64,000 nt of DNA from Capitulum mitella (GCA_030062745.1 CP099850.1:4340001-4404000); one strand, 5' to 3'; shown: positions 1 to 12,632, counted from the stretch's first letter. Notes: generated by a model from the letters alone, not told the origin. Numbers and translations are program-made.

Positions 1-3000
1 ACGATGGTCATTCCAGAGTCCTGGTGAGGGTCGTTCAACGACCCCAGACGATTTAAAATGGCACAGTGAGCTCAGCAATTAAGGGCCGTAAGATTGTGAT
101 GTTGCAGCGCATATAATACTCCCATTAAAATGAACAACATATGATGCAATGATTTCGTTGCTGTTCGTGTGTGTAGGTATGCAGAACCACTGTCTTTTTC
201 GTCCTTTCTGACCGATGAAACGTCATAGTCACAGCCCTGTAATTAGGATACTGTGCAATGCACATGCAATGCATAATGTCAAACAGTTTCGCTCTAGGAA
301 GCCTTAAAAGGTTTTGTGAACTAATGTGTGAGTAATATAAACTGGCAAAACTGAACGACCTTAACACTCGTGCGGGAAAATTGTCCCGTTTTTTAACCTG
401 TGAAAATGATTGCCTTTCACGCCAAACGCGAACCCCTTAACCTCATTTCATCGCGGCTGTGGCCCATGATTCTACCTTCGGCAAATTCATCTCTCCTGGT
501 ATCGTAACTACCTCAGCGACATTTGAGGTGCAGTTCTGGACGATCTACTATTCGTTAACGCTTCTCGTGCGCGGAAGCATTCGGCCCATTCCTCGCCAAT
601 TTTCTGACGAAATCGGGCAGGCGACGCGAGCTAACGAACCGAGCCAACTGATGGGCCCACGCGCGGAAGCTACCCAATGCAATCAAACGGGAGACGGTGA
701 ACTGGTGTGCGTGAATGCAGATGTGTGTGGACGAATACGAGCCGGCGTATGATGTCTCCTCGCATTTCTCAAAATTACATGTGATAGAGCGGACTCAGAC
801 AGCAGCGCTTTTCGGAAACGAAACGCAAATTCATTCCCAGATTTCCGCCTCGGGGCCTACAGAAGCCTAGGCGGTCGATCTCGGCCTGGTCCCGACCCGC
901 TCCGTTCCCTGCAGGTGATTCCAGGAACTCCCAACGACCCCCCAGTCCCCAGCCCGGGGGGCGCCGGCGTTTGTTGACGCACGGCGGAGAAATACAGAGC
1001 CCGATCGATAAACCTGCCGGGGCCGCCGAAAACTAGGTCACGCAAAAGGTCTGGAAGCGGACGGTTCAAGAGGAGGAGGCAGCCAGCGTTGTGCACCCGC
1101 GGAGTCGCGACGCGTCGTTAGTTCGGTTTTGACTCACTGAATGGCTGCTTAGTGTCCCAACGACAGCAGCATCAGCCCGACTGAAAAGCTGATGAAGGCA
1201 TGAGACCCACAAAGTCTCAAACAGTGGCATGCTAATGCGAGCAATGTGGACACAGAATTGATCCCGTTCCAACATAGCTGTTGGGCTAGCATTTCACAAA
1301 AAAGTCATTGCAGTCATGTACGCAAATGCATAAAAAAACATTTTTGTTGCGGCGAATGAACAGCCTTGCGTCAACGAAATCTAAAAACCTGCGCCGTTCA
1401 CATTCACCAAGTTTGGTAGTCTTCTGAGAGAAATGTAAAGCACTTGTCACGAACTCTGGGGGCGTCCTAAAGCAATGTCACTACCATAACACAACTATAA
1501 TCAACCAAAGACACCAGGCCAGTAGGGAAGTACGCAAGGCTTTTAACTTCACCGGCACGGCCCTAATCTTACGGAAGGGCCTAGTTTTCTGATGAAAGTT
1601 TCAAACTCAGTGCACATGGCTGAATCCCAATGAGCGAAAGACTCAGCCGCCACCGTCAACTCTCTTCAGTTATAAGCCACCCGGCGTTCCACCGCTCTAC
1701 TTCGCCCAGTTTTAAGCCATTCGAGCAAGCGCTGCCGGCGCCAAAGAAAGACGGGTCAATGTGGTGAAGGTCAAGCCAAGATCAAAGCCTTGAATTGGTG
1801 GCTTTTCTTGCTGGCCTCAGTCTAGCCTCCTTCGTGTCGGTGCGATTGAAAACCCGGCCCCTGTCCCGAATTCCGTCGCTTCGTACGCAACTGGCGCGCG
1901 ATCGTTATTCGGATTTCCACCAAAAACGAAAATGATGGGTCTCGGAACACTTCAAACAAGCGCAATCCATCGTCAGGAAAGTGAAGACATTTAGTTCAGA
2001 CTAACAGCACGAATAAATGGCGAAATGCGACAGAAAATAAAATGCCGTAAACATTTGTATCCAAGGCACTTCCGGCCAAATGGTCCGAGTTCAATCTCCA
2101 AAGATGTGGGAGTAACAAACTATAACATCCGCTTGTTGAGGGCTAGCTTCTGCCCTAATAGTGACAACGCATCCAGTACGAGCGGCTTCCGTTTTGTACC
2201 ACACGATGCGACGATGCTCGTGTTTTCGGTGAAGTCTTGTGTTGTTGGTCCCCGTTCGTATTTTCCCATCATGTGTTGTGTGGGAGTCCTGCGAGATGCA
2301 CAGAGTCGTCCTGAGAAGCTTGAAATGGTGACGTCAACGTAGTTATACTGAAAAGCCTGCAGTCTTCTTCCGCACAAGATAATTCATGAATCTTGTTAGT
2401 TCGCTTCAAGCTGCCGTATTTGGCTGTGATTTTTCATGACCAACTGACTCACTATTTGGTTTCTATTGTCCATGACGACTTGGACGGCGCTCAACTTTCC
2501 ATCGGTCACCGGCTGCCGGTCATCGGTCACCGGTCATCGGCACGGTTCACGCTGCGGCCGTCACCGGTCAACGGAGAACTGACATATTCGGACAATAAAC
2601 CGCTGCCAGTGGCCGGTGACCGGCAGCCGTAATGCCGGCGTGAACCAGGGCTTAATGTTAATTATTCGAAGAAAGTTGATCACTTTGAAAGTGTGCAGAT
2701 AATCCGAAACGTTTGTAACAACCATACTTTCAGAGACATGGAATACCATGGGTACTGGAAACAATGATTTGTTTATTCAGCATACATTTGTCCACTGAGC
2801 AAAAACCTTGCTTACCCCGAAGGTGCATAAGACACAGTTAGTTCGGCATCACAGGCGGGGGTTTAACATCCATAAATATTTGTCGAATATTTCCGTACTA
2901 CGCAGAAACGCCAAAGCCCGTTGCCGCGATCTTTTAATGATTCGGCAAAAGCATCAGACAACAGCTGGAGTGAACAGGGTTCTGTCGATGAGGATGCTAA

Positions 3001-4525
3001 GAACGACGTGCCTTCCCAGTTCTGGTGAACCCAGAAATGTTTCGTTTCATGATTTTGACAATGATATTTGTAATAGGATGACAATCATCTACGACCATCC
3101 AGGCTAATTCAAACTTGCCAGAACAGACTGAACAGGGTGCTCTAATCGCCTGATGAGCGCAGACAGACGACCTCCTCCAGGAAGATAAGGTCGATAATCG
3201 ATCGAAGGAAGGCGAATCTCCTCCCTTTGCATGTAAGGATTGGTGGCAATTTCGCCGATGAAAGTGGTCGTTCAGAGTTGGCCGATTCACTATGACCATC
3301 GATGGGAGACGATTAAGTCTGAGATCGAGCGCCACTGCCATCCGGGGAAGGATTTGGTCCTGACGCGGGCCTTTCATCCCTGAGCTGCCTGCCGCGCGCA
3401 GTTCGGCGACCAAACGTGTCACATTCAGGTTCACCCTGCGGCTAGAAAAGTCGCTGACTGATTACAGCGGAAGTCCACACAAAAAAATTTGCGTGGGCCG
3501 CAAAGGCACATCGTCATTCCAGTGTAGACTGAGAGGAAAATACCAACTCGACAGACACGTCAAAGTCAGCGACAATGTGTTTTTAGGGTGGCTTTTGATG
3601 CGCTATGTAATATTGCCTAACGCTACAAAGATACAGGACGGATCAGGACATGAAGGAGAACGTAGCCGCACAGGGAAACACGTTTCACAAGTCATATGAG
3701 TGCTAAGTCATAGGTACCTTGGTATCTGCTGAACAACCAGAAACAAAGCAGGGCGCAAAGAAACACCTGATTCAAAGAAACGTTTCCATTTACTCCTGCA
3801 CTGCAACTCTGGCGGCACGCCACACCTCTTGCTTGGCATTCAAGGCTGGCTAGTGTTGACAACTCTCCACAGTTTGCAGTGGACGGGTTATGAATTGCGC
3901 GGTGCAGAAAGCCGCACCGTCTGTTTGTTTCTCTTTAATAGCAGGGGCCGGACACATACATTGCACATTGCGTGCGGGGTACGAAGGGTAGCGTATTCGG
4001 CCCGTCTTTTAAACGTTTGCTCGGAGCGTGACTCACTGGCCCACCATACTTACTAGGGCCGGTACACAACTGCCCCGACGGGCAGCCTCGCATCAACCTG
4101 AACTGGCATCGTTCGCTCCCCCCCCCCCCCACGAAAGAAAAACGGCGGGAGCAGCTGAGTTGGTGCCTCCGAGAGCGTCAGTTTTCACCCAAACGAGACA
4201 GAGGGGACAGCCACTGGACTAGAAAGTCAAAGAGACTCAAGGGCACAGTTTACTCCAGCAGGTCCGCCCGCTGTATTCCGCAGCACGGCCGCATTAAGAC
4301 AACTGTCTTGTAGTGCTGTTTTATACCTGAGGTGCCTCGCCCACTAAGCATTGCGGCGTGAGTGCCAAGTAAAAAGCCCAGCCGGGGATTCTGGCAGCAG
4401 TTCGCTGAAATACGCAAAATATATCGCAGCTTTTCCGCCAGTTCGACAGAGGTTTCGTTTGCTTACAGAGACGGGGAAGAAATCAGCCACCATTTACAAC
4501 GGGGCTACTGAGCACGCTAAATGTA
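1..4525. other. No gene recognised; presumed G-alpha-o intron
   Basis: No reading frame here resembles a known protein, and the open frames are short and have mixed codon use. If the G-alpha-o gene continues leftward this is part of its first intron. The only local structure I see is at 2498-2630, where GGTCACCGG/CCGGTGACC words recur in both orientations and can fold back on themselves. A poly-C run lies at about 4119-4130. Confidence 0.5.
2498..2630. repeat. GGTCACCGG inverted/direct repeat cluster
   Basis: The words GGTCACCGG, CACCGGTC and CCGGTGACCGG occur several times in about 130 bases. The left half (ACCGGCTGCCGGTCATCGG) is largely complementary to the right half (CCGGTGACCGGCAGCCG), giving a foldback with an AT-richer centre. 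It could be a degraded palindromic transposon end; no target duplication was identified. Confidence 0.45.
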
Positions 4526-6137
4526 CCAGGGTCTATTTTAACATGTTACCTGCGGGGAAATCCCCACCACTGACGGCCAAATCCCCCAGTACACAGCGCA
4601 ATCTCCCCCCAGTGAAAGCGTTGTGCTGCTAGCAGTGCACGTCCGACCAGGTCTTCGACACGCTTCAAGTAGAGACTGCATATGGAATATGTCTATGGTG
4701 AGCCATCTATTCGTGAATAAAAAAGGAGAAAATGAAAAATGAGCACGCAGTCTTTTAACGTCAGACAGGTTTCCGATTCCGTCAGCTGGAATATGATTGG
4801 CGCAGATGAGTACAAAGATTGGGCCAAAGATGTCACCATCATGAACTAATGCGCTCGCGAGCGAGATAAAACAGACTGCGCAAAAATACGGCGAACTATG
4901 CTGGCAGGCCCACAGATATAGAGGTGACAGCCGACGGCCTTTGGCCAGCTTGTCCCGCCCATGCAATCCCCAAAACACGGTTCCGCAGGCCCCCATGTAC
5001 GCCACAAGGAGCATGTGTTTTTCGGTCGCACCGACCGCTTTTTAGACCGTTTGCCACACCGCACATTTCAAGCCCTTTGCGCAGGTTTTGCATTCGAATC
5101 AAGTTTCTGCCGAAAGGCTGATCGAATGGACTCCGGGACCGCCCCAGGATCGTATTTTATTTGTTGGAACAAACATCGGCAGTCTGGTCTCCGCAAAATC
5201 CTGACGCCAGCACCCAGCATCGTGTAATAAACGCGCTGTTCGCTTCAGGCTGGCCATAGTTGAACATGTGTTCAATCTGCTCAGAACATTGTTAAATAAT
5301 CGCGCTGCGAGCTTCCATGGAGAAACTGCCTTTGGCAGTCTGGCCTGCCTGTATGTCCTCGCACTTCGCGCTCGGACGCACGCTCGCACTGAGCACGATG
5401 AATTATGCTGCCTTTTCAACTGCCATGTAAAAGAGCACAGTGCGCTTCAACACAGGCGCAGCCAGGGGGAGGGGCCGGGGACCCAGGCCCCTAGGCAAGT
5501 CTTCCTCGGTGCCCTTGGGTCTCCATCCGTTTCGGTTAGTCTCCATTTCATCTCGTCTCTTCGTCGTCATCATCGCCTACCTCGTCTCGATCCAGCTCGA
5601 TCTCTAGATCGGTCTTCTTTGGTCTCCTTCAGCCTATCAGCCCTTCGATCTCTCTGAATCTCGTTTAATGTCTGTCGGCCGTCGTCCTCATCCGATCTCC
5701 GTCGGTTTATTTTGGTTTTAAAGACCCGGACTCCACTGCTCTCCACTGTTCTCCGTCGATCTCCGTCGGTCTGTCGACCTCTCTCAATCTCTACCAGTCT
5801 CCTTGGTGTCCCTCAATCTTCCCCATATTCATACCTTTTTTCTTTGTTCCTCACAGTCACTCTAGTTTCTGTGTGTCTCTGTCATATTCCCTGCATCTGT
5901 CTCTGTCTTCCAATATCCCTCCGTCTTTTTTATCGTCACCCATGAACAGATGACCAGGAATGCAACTCTGTGTAACCCTGTTTGTGTTTGTTTATCTGCA
6001 TCTGCATCTGACTGAACCTAAATGCCTAATATGGCGACACTTTTAGTCCTGCAGCGCATTTCAAATCTCGATATTACAGGCTGCGTTGAGGGAAAACCGA
6101 GCAGGATGGAACACAGTACAATTGGTAATTATATACA

Positions 6138-6185
<48 letters not shown>

Positions 6186-7030
6186 TAATATATATAATTC
6201 TATAATATAAGATATATATAACAGTATGGTATCTTGTTGCGGTTGGTCATCGTGTTCTCGGGACCGTACTTTTAACGGTCTGAGAGATCATGCCCAGACA
6301 TGTGCCAAGATCCTGTTGGAATGCAGATTATCTCCGTTCTGTATTCAATCTCTCGCTGATCTGGACGCGTCACTGCGTCATCTCGGAAAGGTCGTGTTCC
6401 TCCAGAACAAAGTAGCGCCCGAGTGACACAATACTTATACTTGTCGACTTGGGATTCGACGCAAAATTAGGATAACCTGCATTCCATCGGGATCCCGGCA
6501 CATGTCTGATCATGACCTCATTCTGAAACTTCGCAAAACGGCTATTTTTTTCAGGCGGCCAACTTGTGCCATGTGCCGGTCCCGGCTCGGTCTCTTCCGT
6601 ACGATCCTCCAATCGATTCTCTGACAAACGCACCCGGTTTTATGTCGGTCTGGCCCGTTGTTTCCGAGATCGAGCGCCCCGAACCGGCGAGCGTCTAAGT
6701 ATTTCGAAAATATGTTGGGTTTCGCTAGAAACACAGGCAAACTCTTTGAGGGACGCGAGCGCACGCAGCTGGCGGCCGCGCCGTCCCCGAAACCCGAAAA
6801 TCTAAAATAATGTTTTGCACCACCAAGCCCCTGAGACGGCAAAGTTTCAGTCACGTGCAACCGCTCTGCTCGCAACGTCAGCCCATCAAAGCCGAACTCC
6901 GACAGAGTGAGACAAAACAAGGATGGTGAAATGCCCGGATTATGCATTTAACTTACCCATAATTCGACTGGCCGAAATCCCCCCCCCCCCAGTGATTTGC
7001 TCTTAAAACGGGCCTCGAAATGTACGGCTT
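4526..7030 (+). mobile_element. Large unclassified dispersed repeat, copy 1 (internally deleted)
   Basis: This region matches, over most of its length and in inverse orientation, the region 58290-63175. Its first part (4526-6115) corresponds to 63175-61340 read backwards. That part includes the shared start TATTTTAACATGTTACC and a TC-rich block at about 5500-5950 built on degenerate GTCTCC/GATCTCCGTCGGT words. Its second part (6226-7030) corresponds to 59070-58500 read backwards. The order and relative orientation of the two parts are the same in both copies, so they are one element. Copy 1 lacks about 2.3 kb of the middle, replaced by a TA microsatellite. No transposase or reverse transcriptase was recognised, and neither terminal inverted repeats nor a target duplication were established. 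Confidence 0.65.
6139..6182. repeat. TA dinucleotide microsatellite
   Basis: About 20 uninterrupted TA units, followed to 6222 by further AT-only sequence. It sits exactly at the internal deletion junction of the large repeat copy 1. Confidence 0.95.
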
Positions 7031-7570
7031 TCTGTTTGTAAGCTAGGAGCAACGAAGCATCATGACTTTGTGCGATTGCAAAGTGTCCCTCAGTCCGTGT
7101 CCGAGCTGATGCACTTCCTCTGACAAACCAAAAAACACGCGAACCAAGTGCAACGAGATCGGACCTCCGCGACGCCAGTTCCGTCTTGGAAAACCGCTGG
7201 GGTCTAAAAAACCCGCTTGCTCAGCGGCATCTGAGAGATGGTCATTGGTGCAGCCAATACGCGAAACACTAAAGAAACAACGAAGTATTACTGCTGGGTC
7301 ACGTGACGGCAAGTGATAAGCTGATGCCCATCCCACGTATTACTGGACCTCATTCAGAACCGGAGTGATTGGTTTCCACTTTTGATTACTGTCGTTTATG
7401 TCCGTGGTAGTTCTGTCCTAGCTGGACGACGAACGAGTCTAAAAACGAGATGTCATTGTGTCCTTTCTGCGAGAGTACGCTATTGCATCAAACCAACGCT
7501 GGCAGATGGACATACCGTTCATCTTTTGAATGGCTTTTGCCAAGGGCTCATCTCTTCGAACTCGGGTGTC

Positions 7571-7693
7571 TCCAAGCTTACTTAAAGTGCCCACCTGCTG
7601 AGGAAAAGGATATCAGAGTGGCATTCTGTTTTCCAAGTTTACTTAAAGTGCCCTTTTTCTAAGGAAAAGGATGTCAGAGTGATATTCTGTCGG
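7571..7693. repeat. Tandem duplication, 61-bp unit, two copies
   Basis: The segment beginning TCCAAGCTTACTTAAAGTGC at 7571 recurs at 7632 with a few substitutions. Both units share GAGGAAAAGGAT/AAGGAAAAGGAT and a TCAGAGTG end. It is not coding in any frame that I could support. Confidence 0.85.
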
Positions 7694-9594
7694 TAGTTGT
7701 GCCGGGCAATAAGCCGTCCTACGCGACCCGACCAGCCAATACGCCGTCCTACGTGGTCCTCCTCTCCAACGACGGAGAACGCATCAAAGCACTGGGCCCG
7801 TCAGCCCTGCGATAAGCCCGGTACCCGCCCCCCTGCGGCCTGCGGCAAATCAGGCGCAGTTGCGGCGCGGCGGTGCTGACCGCGGCGGTTGCGGCGCGGC
7901 CGGAGCGCGCCGGGCTCTGTGGCAGCGGCCGGTGCAGCTCGGTCCGGTGGCTATCGCAGAGTTCCGGTTACATCACGTCCGCTGCAGAGGCGGGAGGGCG
8001 CCGCAGCACGGTCCCAAGGGCAGGCGCCGGGGAAGCGGGAGCCTGGACCTTCGCCGCGCGGGCCGGGGCCGTGCTGATTCACGCGCTGACAACCGACTGC
8101 CGTTGACATGACACACGTCACTATCGGATACACTCGGCAAATTACTATTTCCGGCCTGGTAAACGACCAGCGCTTGCGTGAATTCCGAAACGCCTGACCA
8201 TCGTGCCAAATGTGCCAGTAGCCCCGTGAGCAAAAGGCCACTCGGTCGAGGATGAGTGCGGGTCGCCGGCTTATACGAGTATTACTGTCATAAACTTATA
8301 ATACTGTTAATTTTGATGAGTATGTCTTTTGACCGCCTTCACTGCAGCTTAATCGACCCGATCCATAAAACACAAAATGGCGTTTCGGAGAACGCAGATC
8401 AGTGGATGTGCTGCACGCAGCCTCCAGATTTTGCAGTGACTCAAAGGATTCATAATAACGGCAGGGGAGAGTCAAAACAGTCATCTGACACACCTTAGCA
8501 CCATTTTGAAATTATTTTACCTTTGACTGGACTCTGGAGACTAATATTTTCCGCATTTTTCCCAGACATTTTCAGCCCACAATCCACAAAAACTCCTAGC
8601 TACGTCACTCGCTCGAAGGACTGACCGAGTTCTGAACAGGACATCCCGCCGTAATACTCGGCAGCTCCTTGAGGCCCGCATACACCGAGCTGCCGCAAGC
8701 CCCACCCGGCCGGCCAGGATCAATACCGCACCGAGCCGCAGCTCGTCGGCCGGCTGTCGGCGCGCTTCCCGCCGCTGCGACAGCTCGGCCGGTCCCGGCG
8801 GGCCGACGCCGGGTCGCGCGGGCCATCGCCCCGGTCGGACAGGCCAATTAGGCGCCGACCCGGCCACGGCCGGCCGCCGGGCCGCGGGCTGCCAGCGGCG
8901 GCCCGGGCGGCTGTCGACGCGGCGCCGCCGGCCGTCGATCGTCGGCACCGTTGGCGCCGCGCCGGCCCTGCTCGGCAGCTCGGAACCCCAATCACGCCGG
9001 CGGGGACCGACAGGAATGCGCCCGGCGGCCACGCTCAACCGCGGAGACGCCTGTTTCCGGTGTGTTCGCGTCACTCCCTACCGAGACCGCAGTCAGTTGG
9101 GGCGGAGGCCACAGTCACTTGCGGCCGAGACGCTCGTTTTCAGGACGTAACGGAGGCGGACAACACGGGCAGAGGTTGTTTTGTTTGGGACCTGTCCACC
9201 AGGCTTTGGATCTGCTCCAGTCTCGCTGGCTTTCCCCTGCTATGGGCACGCCCCTCCGTTTGTAGGAAAACCATTGACTCGAATTACAACAATCGGCGTT
9301 TTATTCTAGTTAGTGATCAGCTCTGCAACTCCCTTAATTGCTCATCCTTTGGATCGCACGGATCTCCCATGGCTCGGCGGAAAATTTCATAGCCAGTGCC
9401 AAATAACAACTCCAAAAACTTATGCTGTGAAACTTTCTACTTTACAGCACGCCGGCACTTGGCCCGGAATTTCTGACTTCGGGCGACTTCTTCCTGTGAC
9501 AGCAACAGCCGCTTCCCCGCCCGCGTCGTCACCGTCTGTTCCATGGCACGCTTCTCTCGGTAGGAGTTCGCCCACGGAGACACCCAGCGTGGGC
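7694..9594. other. GC-rich non-coding stretches, no gene recognised
   Basis: Two strongly GC-rich, CpG-dense blocks (about 7700-8110 and 8640-9130) are separated by ordinary sequence. Open frames exist on both strands because stop codons are rare at this composition, and none resembles a known family. They lie in the presumed first intron of the G-alpha-o gene, so enhancers or alternative promoters are possible but not shown. Confidence 0.4.
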
Positions 9595-9917
9595 GGACGC
9601 CGGCGGCCGGCCCCGCCCTCTACCGGAGACCTGGTCAGTCGGCGCGGGTCGCAGTCGGGCCCGGCACCTGGCCGACGCCCGCGGCCGGCCCCGCCCTCTA
9701 CCGGAGACCTGGTCAGTCGGCGCGGGTCGCAGTCGGGCCCGGCACCTGGCCGACGCCCGCGGCCGGCCCCGCCCTCTACCGGAGACCTGGTCAGTCGGCG
9801 CGGGTCGCAGTCGGGCCGGGCACCTGGCCGACGCCCGCGGCCGGCCCCGCCCTCTACCGGAGACCTGGTCAGTCGGCGCGGGTCGCAGTCGGGCCCGGCA
9901 CCTGGCCGACGCCCGCC
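9595..9917. repeat. 78-bp minisatellite, about four copies
   Basis: Four head-to-tail units of 78 bp; the word TACCGGAGACCTGGTCAG starts at 9621, 9699 and every 78 bp after. The copies are almost identical, with one visible G/C change (cgggccgggc at about 9814). The period is a multiple of three, so an open plus-strand frame shows a 26-residue repeat rich in Arg, Pro, Gly and Ser, but there is no other sign of coding. It lies just inside intron 1 of the G-alpha-o gene. Confidence 0.95.
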
Positions 9918-10140
9918 GGCGGCTCCCGAACGCTCGGTAAACTGTTATGGCGGGAGCGAGCGGTCGGGGGCGGCGCGGCCGCTGGCGGTCGGCCAGCGGC
10001 GAGGACGCCGCCTGTTTACCGCCGCCGCCGCCGACGCCGCCGCGCCATGGGCGGTATTGATCGCCGTCGCGGCCCCGGCCGCCGCCGCGGAACGTGAACT
10101 GGGTCGCCGGCCTCAGGCGTGCCTGCTGCCCTCAACTCAC

Positions 10141-10258
10141 CGAGCAGCAGGAGCTTGATGTCTTTGGCCGCCTGCAAGCCGTCCTCCTTCAGGTTCTTCT
10201 CGATCAGCTTGCTGCGGGCCATCGCGGCGCGCTCGTCTGCCGACAGCGCGCACCCCAT
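10141..10258 (-). CDS. Galphao: G-protein alpha-o subunit, first coding exon
   Basis: This is the first coding exon of a heterotrimeric G-protein alpha subunit, the membrane-anchored GTPase that relays signals from seven-helix receptors. Reading on the minus strand from the ATG at 10258, the peptide begins MGC (Gly2 myristoylation and Cys3 palmitoylation sites of the Gi/o class). It continues through [20 protein letters not shown], which is closer to the remembered insect G-alpha-o N-terminus than to G-alpha-i. The exon holds 39 codons plus one base and ends at a GTGAGT donor (10140 downward). That is exactly where G-alpha-i/o genes split the glycine codon before the P-loop, so the P-loop is on the next exon. 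No further exon was recognised to the left, so the rest of the gene probably lies outside the window. The start context is CCGCCACG before ATG. Confidence 0.9.
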
Positions 10259-10520
10259 CGTGGCGGTCCGTCTCTCGCGCTCGGGTCACGCACGGGTCAC
10301 GCGAGGGTCACGCGAGGGTCGCCGGTCACGACGCGTCGCTTCGCGGGCCCATAGACCGCGCCCAGTTCGTGCGACGTCCGCCCCGACGGCGCCCGTGAAG
10401 CATCGACTGCCGCCGCCGCCGGCCGTCGGCTGCCTCGCCCGTCGTTACCATAGCGACCAGCAGCCGGCCGGCCGGAGCTGACGTCACGCCGCGCCCGGGA
10501 TCGATGGCGCTGGCGACACG
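10259..10520 (-). promoter_or_regulatory. CpG-rich leader/promoter region of G-alpha-o
   Basis: The sequence immediately upstream of the G-alpha-o ATG (to the right on the plus strand) is GC- and CpG-rich up to about 10520. Between about 10283 and 10322 it carries short direct repeats of GGGTCACGCGA. Its position makes it the likely 5' leader and core promoter; no TATA box was seen. The boundary is approximate. Confidence 0.45.
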
Positions 10521-10699
10521 CAGGGCGCATGCGCGCGCCCAGGTGGCGCCACAGGTAGCAAGGCGGGCGGTAAGGCAGCAAGGGACGTTCAGGAATCAAA
10601 CGCTAGGTGGCAGTAATGAGAGTCCCGCAGGGGTTCAAAAAACGATTGTAAATACACCCGACCGGTTAAACTGCCAGGCAAAGGCATGGGCTGAGCCAA

Positions 10700-10900
10700 G
10701 GACAGTGGTTGAATGCAAGCTTGTGTCTGATTCTGGATCGAATCGAATCAGCCCTGAATCGGTTCAGGAATGTAGCACGTTTGTCGTGAATTAGAATCTG
10801 AATCGATTCAGTTAAAACCTGCCGCGAATCGGAATGAGAATCAGAAATGAATCATACGTTTTTCCGAAGAATCAGCCGTAAACCGATTCACTAAAAAATT
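10700..10900. repeat. GAATCGATTCAG-like degenerate repeats
   Basis: Several imperfect copies of GAATCGATTCA / GAATCGGTTCAG occur here, and again at about 11205-11320. They look like a decayed simple repeat or transposon remnant; no gene is present. Confidence 0.5.
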
Positions 10901-11002
10901 TATAGAGTTTATGGTGAAATACGATACGTTCAGCTTTTTACATTTTTACATTTTTGTATTTTTGCGTTATTTGCATTTCATTATTCAGTGAACAAGTATA
11001 TT

Positions 11003-11160
11003 CAGGGGCACGGAAACTCCTCTTCAGTTGGGGGGTGGGGGGCGAGAAGCATTTTGGGTCGGTTCTTTCAAGTCAACGCCCATAGGATCAATGTTAAATT
11101 TCAAAGAAAGTTGGGGGCTGAAGCTCCCCCTGGTCCCACGGCTCCCGGACCCATGTGCAT
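11003..11160. mobile_element. Short hAT-like MITE remnant
   Basis: It starts with CAGGGGCACGGAAACTCC and shares GTTGGG, GTGGGGGGCGA, CATTTTGGGT and CAATGTTAAATTTC in order with the copy at 50520-50670 and, inverted, with 50815-50982. No target duplication could be read. Confidence 0.55.
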
Positions 11161-11404
11161 ATTGATTATACTTGTAAGGGGATACATGGTGGCCATATGG
11201 TTCTGGACTGAATCAACACTGAATTGGGTCTCTTGAAAAGAATGCCATGGATCCGAACTGGAATTAATAACCACTCTGCAAATCCTACAGTGAATCGATT
11301 CACTTTAGGTGAATCAAGCACAAGTATGGTTGAGTGTTTCATTTTGCTATGGAATGGACTACTCCGTGTATTGGCGAAACCTGGAAGGACGCGCCACAAA
11401 TTAA

Positions 11405-12628
11405 CCCGTCCCCGACTGGGGGGGGGGCAGTTGACTGCCCCCCCTGAGGTTTTTCTGAGATTGCCAGAGAACCAAGAAACACAAAGCCACGAAACTTTGT
11501 GTACCTTTTGCTCCATCAATTTTACGTCTCGTGTCAAAATTTTCACCTCAGGTCACGTCAGGTGCCTGACCTAGGTCAGGTCAAACAGACCTATGTCAAA
11601 AAAAGTTTAGCGCAATCTAACTTTTTCGCAAAACAAGATATCTCAATAATACTTTCAGGAATTAGTGATCATGACAGATGCAACAAATCTGCTATCTCAA
11701 ATTTTTCGGAATTTTTCGGGTCATTGACCTAAGGTCAAGCGCATTTTTAAGACATATTGCCGTTTTTTTCGGAAATTGACGGAATATTCCATAACATTTT
11801 TAGTGTGGAGTGAAGCAGACATCTAGGTACCGTCATTGGGCAAAGTATCAGCGACTTCCAACCATTGACCTGAGGTCAGGTCACGAATAACTGTAGTGAG
11901 CCAAAATGTACCACCGTCAAAATCGACGATGAATTATTCAGAATGGGTAGAAAATGGCAGAACTAGCTTGCACGGACGTAATTAATAGCAGGAACCTCAA
12001 AAAGTTTGAAAAAGTAGCATATTTTGGAAATAAACAGGCTCTCGCGAATAAAGCTCCGCCAACTTTGTAGATTGGAAACTAATCAATTTTTCCAAAATTT
12101 AAGCATGAGAAGCCATCACAAGAACCACAAAGATCAATAAAATTGACACAGATCGTCTTTTTTCGCAAAAATAAAGGAACGCCAAAATTAGTTCCCGTCA
12201 ATTTGGTACCGCATACGGCCGCGGCGCACACTGACTGCTGACGGGAGAATTACGGTGTCTTTAACTCACCGTTTCGACGTATATATTTAACAAACCTGAG
12301 GAAATTAGACGTGTATCGGCATCTGCGGACATTTACTTGTGCGCTGGTGCCTTTACCTATGCGTTATTAGTCATAGCCCTTGAGATTCAGGCCATTTCTC
12401 GGTCTCATGCAGTCGGCTATGAGAAAACATATATAGGGCGTAAATTGGCTTAAATATTATCTAAAACTAAAAATGAGACCAGTTTCGAGCTCTACTCGTC
12501 ACAGGCTTTCCAACGGTATGCTTATTTTTATGGTGCAACCAACCATTCGCGAGTTAGAGGGGGGGCAGTCAACTGCCCCCCCCCCCCCAGTCGCCGATGT
12601 TCGGGACGGACCGACGGTCGTGCGCGGG
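11405..12628. mobile_element. piggyBac-like non-autonomous element, copy A
   Basis: The element is flanked on both sides by TTAA (11401-11404 and 12629-12632), and each end begins CCCG, as in piggyBac-type transposons (TTAA duplication, CCC ends). Close to each end is a near-identical palindrome of the form GGGGGGCAGTTGACTGCCCCC. No transposase frame is present and the interior is AT-rich. It contains many TGACCT/AGGTCA words, for example around 11550-11590 and 11870-11885. Confidence 0.75.
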
Positions 12629-12632
12629 TTAA

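Noticed and set aside
9313..10158. 281-codon plus-strand frame with 26-residue repeats
   Set aside because: The repeats are simply the 78-bp minisatellite read in frame. The frame also runs antisense into the G-alpha-o exon and has no start context or domain.
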